Shown: in pieces, positions 61,082-64,000 of the stretch
Numbering within the stretch: position 1 is the stretch's first letter
Layout: each line of letters starts with the position of its first letter
From: Aeromonas lacus
Lineage (GTDB): Bacteria > Pseudomonadota > Gammaproteobacteria > Enterobacterales > Aeromonadaceae
NCBI RefSeq assembly: GCF_000764665.1
Contig: NZ_JRGM01000131.1
Span: 1-64,000, forward strand
Length of the DNA stretch: 64,000 nucleotides
Direction of reading: 5' to 3'
Made by a program: the position numbers and the translations under genes
Notes under the pieces: generated by a model
Database searches by the model: none
What the model was told of the DNA's origin: nothing
The model's input: the letters and a program-made list of their open reading frames with translations, nothing else

Positions 61082-62287
61082 TTACTCCTTGCCATGCAGC
61101 TCGCGCTGGGCCTTGACCGCAGAAGCCTTGATCGCCTGCCCCTCGTTGCCCCAGGAGGCGCGCAATGTATTGACCAGTTCGGCGATCCGCTCGTCATCCA
61201 TGGTCCAGCCATAGCCCGGCATGTGGTAGCCGATATGGCCGCGGGTGATGGGCGTCTCGGCGCCGTGCAGCAGCACGTTGAGCAGGCTCGCCGGATCGTC
61301 CGCCAGCACGGTGCGGTTGTTCACCAGCGAGGGAATGACGTGGTCATTGCCCTTGCCATCGACCCCGTGGCAGGTGGAGCAGTACATGGCGTAGTCCGCC
61401 TTGCCGCCGGCACTGGCATAGGCGCGAGCTCCTTTCGCTACCGCCGGTTCCTCTTTCAGGTCGGTGAGGTAGGTGGCGATGCTGGCCAGATCGGCGTCGC
61501 TGAAATACTGGCTGCTGTGAGTGATCACTTCTGCCATTGGGCCTGCGACGGCCTGATGTTGGCTGCGGCCGGTTTTCAGCAGGTCGATCAGCGCCTGCTT
61601 GTCGTAGCGGCTGCCGCGAATGTCGGGGGCATACCAGCCGTCGAGGGCGGCACCGCTCAGGTAGACGGGATCCGCCTCGGTCAGCGCTTTCTCCTGCATG
61701 CCAAGGCCACGCGGGGTATGGCAGCTGCCGCAGTGACCGGCACCCTGCACCAGATAGGCGCCGCGGTTCCACTCTTCGCTCTTGCCAGCGACCGGGGTGA
61801 AGCGGCTGTCATCGTGATAGACCCAGTTCCACCCCATCAGCGGCCAGCGCATGTTGAGCGGCCAGGGTATATCGCTCTCTTTGTTGGCCACCGCCAGCGG
61901 CTGCACATCCTGCATCAGGTAGTGGTAGAGGGCGGTGAGATCCTCGTCGCTCATCTTGGCGTAGGCGGTGTAGGGCATGGCCGGATAGAGGCGATGCCCA
62001 TCGCGGGCCACCCCTTCGCGCATCACCTTGATGAACTCCGGCAGGCTGTAATTGCCAATGCCGTGAGTCTTGTCGGGGGTGATGTTGGTGGCAAACACGG
62101 TGCCGATGGGGGTCGGGAATCCTTTGCCGCCAGCCAGCGGTTTGCTTGCCTCGCTGGTGTGACAGGCGGCGCAATCGCCCAGCTTGGCTACATACTCACC
62201 TGCCGACATGGTAGGAGCCGCGTGAGCGGCAAGGGCGGGCAGCGCCAGCAGCAGGGCGCTGGCAGTCAGTGACAGGGCGCGGCTCAT
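61082..62287 (-). CDS. Triheme cytochrome c, membrane dehydrogenase subunit
   Basis: The 401-residue protein has a signal peptide (LTASALLLALPALAAHA) and three haem-binding CxxCH motifs: CAACH near residue 39, CGSCH near 187 and CSTCH near 320. Each has a distal Met in the usual place (YPAMPYTAY, and GYHMPGYGW for the last). The layout matches the cytochrome subunits of periplasmic alcohol, gluconate and sugar dehydrogenases, which pass electrons to quinone or oxidase. ATG at 62287 overlaps the stop codon of the upstream flavoprotein (ATGA), so they are coupled. Confidence 0.93.
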   Translation of the reverse strand: MSRALSLTASALLLALPALAAHAAPTMSAGEYVAKLGDCAACHTSEASKPLAGGKGFPTPIGTVFATNITPDKTHGIGNYSLPEFIKVMREGVARDGHRLYPAMPYTAYAKMSDEDLTALYHYLMQDVQPLAVANKESDIPWPLNMRWPLMGWNWVYHDDSRFTPVAGKSEEWNRGAYLVQGAGHCGSCHTPRGLGMQEKALTEADPVYLSGAALDGWYAPDIRGSRYDKQALIDLLKTGRSQHQAVAGPMAEVITHSSQYFSDADLASIATYLTDLKEEPAVAKGARAYASAGGKADYAMYCSTCHGVDGKGNDHVIPSLVNNRTVLADDPASLLNVLLHGAETPITRGHIGYHMPGYGWTMDDERIAELVNTLRASWGNEGQAIKASAVKAQRELHGKE

Positions 62288-64000
62288 TGGGCACCTCCCT
62301 TGGTCATGGCGACCAGCTCGTTGACGGCGCGCCACGCCTCGTCGATGGCGGCGTGGGCGTAGGGGCTCCAGCCCGAATCCGAGTTGGCGATAGTGATGTT
62401 GCCGACCGGCTTGCGCCCCAGCTCGATCCACTTCTCGCACTGCTCCTCGTCATCGAACAGGGTGTTGGTGACATAGGAGTAGCCGTGGGACCAGCGGTTG
62501 ACCGTGATGGCGAGGATATCCTGCTCATGGTTGAAACCGGCGCTACCCAGCATCCCCTGCAGCTGTTCGCGGATCATCTGTTCATGCTGCTCGAACGGCA
62601 TGCCGAGGATCATGGCGCGCCCCTTGCGGGACTGTTCGCGGGCCGACAGGCCGCTGCCCGGCAGGGTCGGTACATAGACCATGTGCAGGCACATCGGCTG
62701 ATCCGGGCTCTTGGGATGCTCATAGCCACCCATGCTGACCGGATAGTCAAGCTTGACCCGGCTGTAAGGGGCGGCCGGGGAGTAGACCTCGTGCACCCCC
62801 AGCTTGACGAAGGCTTGCCAGTTTTTGATCACCACCTTGGTGTAGACCAGCGGTGCCTTGACGTTCTGGCGCAGCGCTTCCTTCTGGGGCTCCGGCATCT
62901 CGGGCACCATGTAGGGGATCATCATGTTGTAGCCAGCCATGATCGACTGCTTGGCGCGCACCCGGTGCAGTTTCCCTTCTTTGATGTAGGTGACGTCCAC
63001 TGCCAGCTTGCCATCGGCGAGGCGCACGTTTTTCGCCTGCAGGGCGGTACTGCCAAGGCGCAGCTGCACCTTGTGCTCCGGCAGATCGAGCTTGCTGTAG
63101 TCAAATTTGGCCAGCACCACATCCTGCATGGTGTGACCCGGCGCCACCTGTGGGATGAGCTTGCGCACCATCAGACGGGTGAGGCCAGCGTTGCCATCCG
63201 GGAAGTGGAAGATGTAGGGATCGTCCAGCTCGGCCTGCTCCTCGGCATCGAGCGGAGTCAGGTTGAGGCCGCCAAAGCCGGGCAGGGCACAGAGGCGCGC
63301 ATCGGCGCAGGCAGTGGCATCGATGCCGACTGCCTGGAAGTCGTTGGTACGCTGCTGGAAGTAGGTGATGGCACGTTCGCTCAGGCCCACCTTGTCGCGC
63401 AGGAAGGTGGTGTAGCTGTTGCGGGTGATCCACTCATCCTGCTGCTCGCGGCTCATGCCGCTCAGGTAGTCGGTCTTCTCTTCATGCAGGGCCAGCAGTG
63501 CGGCCTTGTCGGCATCATCCAGCGGGAAGTCACCGATAAACTCCGCTAGCGGACGACCGTTAAGACGATCGCGCGGGATGTCATCCGCCACGTTATGGCC
63601 CGGATCGCCGTTCACTATCTTGTTGACGCCAAAGTGCTTCTCGTCGAAATAGACGCCGCGACTGAGCCCCAGATCCGGATAGAAAGTCTGCTGGAAACCG
63701 GCGGCCAGTTCATCGATGTTGACCTCCAGCGCCTTGAGCAGACCGAGTGCTACCGGGCTGTAGACCGAGCGCGGTGATTGCAGGGATTCACTGCCGCCGT
63801 AGCCCAGCCGCAGGCCATCGGGAGTGGTGAACTCGTTGCGCTTGGCGTGGCCGCCGAAGTCATCGTGGTTGTCGAGCAGCAGGATCTTTTTATCCGCGCC
63901 GAGCAGTTGCTGATAGAAGCAGGCTGCGGCCAGACCGCTGATGCCGGCGCCGACGATCACCAGATCGACCTCTCCCTCAAGGGGGACATTGGCAAAGTCA
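62284..64000 (-). CDS. FAD-dependent dehydrogenase, spermidine dehydrogenase-like (N-terminus outside window)
   Basis: The frame is open to the right edge, so the start is missing. About 571 residues are seen. VIVGAGISGLAAACFY is a Rossmann FAD-binding motif, followed by LLDNHDDFGGHAKRNEF, which resembles spermidine dehydrogenase (SpdH) type flavoproteins. Later GYGGSESLQSPRSVYS, FPDGNAGLTRLMVRKLIP and a C-terminal DSGWSPYAHAAIDEAWRAV are seen. It is translationally coupled to a triheme cytochrome c, its likely electron acceptor. The substrate could be a polyamine or another amine; the pairing is inferred. Confidence 0.85.
   Translation of the reverse strand, partial: DFANVPLEGEVDLVIVGAGISGLAAACFYQQLLGADKKILLLDNHDDFGGHAKRNEFTTPDGLRLGYGGSESLQSPRSVYSPVALGLLKALEVNIDELAAGFQQTFYPDLGLSRGVYFDEKHFGVNKIVNGDPGHNVADDIPRDRLNGRPLAEFIGDFPLDDADKAALLALHEEKTDYLSGMSREQQDEWITRNSYTTFLRDKVGLSERAITYFQQRTNDFQAVGIDATACADARLCALPGFGGLNLTPLDAEEQAELDDPYIFHFPDGNAGLTRLMVRKLIPQVAPGHTMQDVVLAKFDYSKLDLPEHKVQLRLGSTALQAKNVRLADGKLAVDVTYIKEGKLHRVRAKQSIMAGYNMMIPYMVPEMPEPQKEALRQNVKAPLVYTKVVIKNWQAFVKLGVHEVYSPAAPYSRVKLDYPVSMGGYEHPKSPDQPMCLHMVYVPTLPGSGLSAREQSRKGRAMILGMPFEQHEQMIREQLQGMLGSAGFNHEQDILAITVNRWSHGYSYVTNTLFDDEEQCEKWIELGRKPVGNITIANSDSGWSPYAHAAIDEAWRAVNELVAMTKGGAQ

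Noticed and set aside
62923-62937. ATCATGTTGTAGCCA as a Ter site
   Set aside because: It matches much of the Ter core but lies inside a coding sequence and differs at the conserved AAC; a match this good is expected by chance in a window of this size.
1-64000. CRISPR arrays, insertion sequences, rRNA genes, dif site
   Set aside because: None was seen. No regularly spaced repeats, transposase motifs or dif-like sequence were found by eye, though a short dif-like site could be missed.

Overview
The window is chromosomal DNA from a GC-rich gammaproteobacterium, most probably an Aeromonas. The pointers are conserved housekeeping order (mltD-gloB-yafS-like, then rnhA diverging from dnaQ), family members shared with Vibrio and Shewanella relatives (TIGR03503, DUF3634, YceH, RlmF, AstE), and a periplasmic azurin. 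The genus is inferred from gene content only. Most genes are close-packed and end in clear intrinsic terminators. No insertion sequence, CRISPR array, rRNA or intact prophage was seen.

Layout. 0-0.7 kb: AT-richer accessory edge with the end of a HEPN-motif protein and a phage-type small gene. 0.7-8 kb: phosphopantetheinyl transferase, NlpC/P60 lipoprotein, rlmF, MaoC-like dehydratase, SLC13 carrier, DUF481 protein and L,D-transpeptidase. 8.25-8.9 kb: tRNA-Ser(CGA), then a 500-base spacer holding a possible leader peptide and a candidate regulated small RNA. 8.9-14.5 kb: a 1278-residue SNF2 helicase converging on a Tus homologue, then an AT-rich spacer and a DUF1127 protein. 14.7-23.4 kb: astE, mltD, gloB, rnhA/dnaQ and an HD-GYP response regulator. 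23.7-28.6 kb: Fur-type siderophore reduction and ABC import genes. 28.7-34.7 kb: a Cus copper efflux operon behind a CueR-type promoter. 34.8-39.2 kb: an AcrAB-type RND pump. 39.3-42.6 kb: a four-gene ECF transporter with a PPC/DUF296 protein. 42.7-48.7 kb: xthA, a TPR response regulator, apbE, azurin, a short AT-rich islet and a HutD protein. 48.7-55 kb: YceH, a DUF465 protein, MATE and SulP carriers and small enzymes. 55-58.9 kb: an aldehyde/alcohol dehydrogenase operon with its own TetR repressor. 59-64 kb: nucleoside hydrolase, DUF3634 protein, and a triheme cytochrome c coupled to a flavoprotein dehydrogenase cut by the right edge.

Themes. Copper handling recurs: Cus efflux, two CusF-type copper-binding domains, a Met/His-rich membrane protein and azurin. 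Iron handling is grouped at 23.7-28.6 kb under two Fur-like sites. Envelope maintenance is represented by an L,D-transpeptidase, MltD and an NlpC/P60 lipoprotein. The least explained features are the 8.4-8.8 kb spacer (promoter, LacI-type palindrome, three hairpins and a strong terminator without an ORF), the Tus homologue outside the enteric bacteria, and the ECF transporter of unknown substrate.
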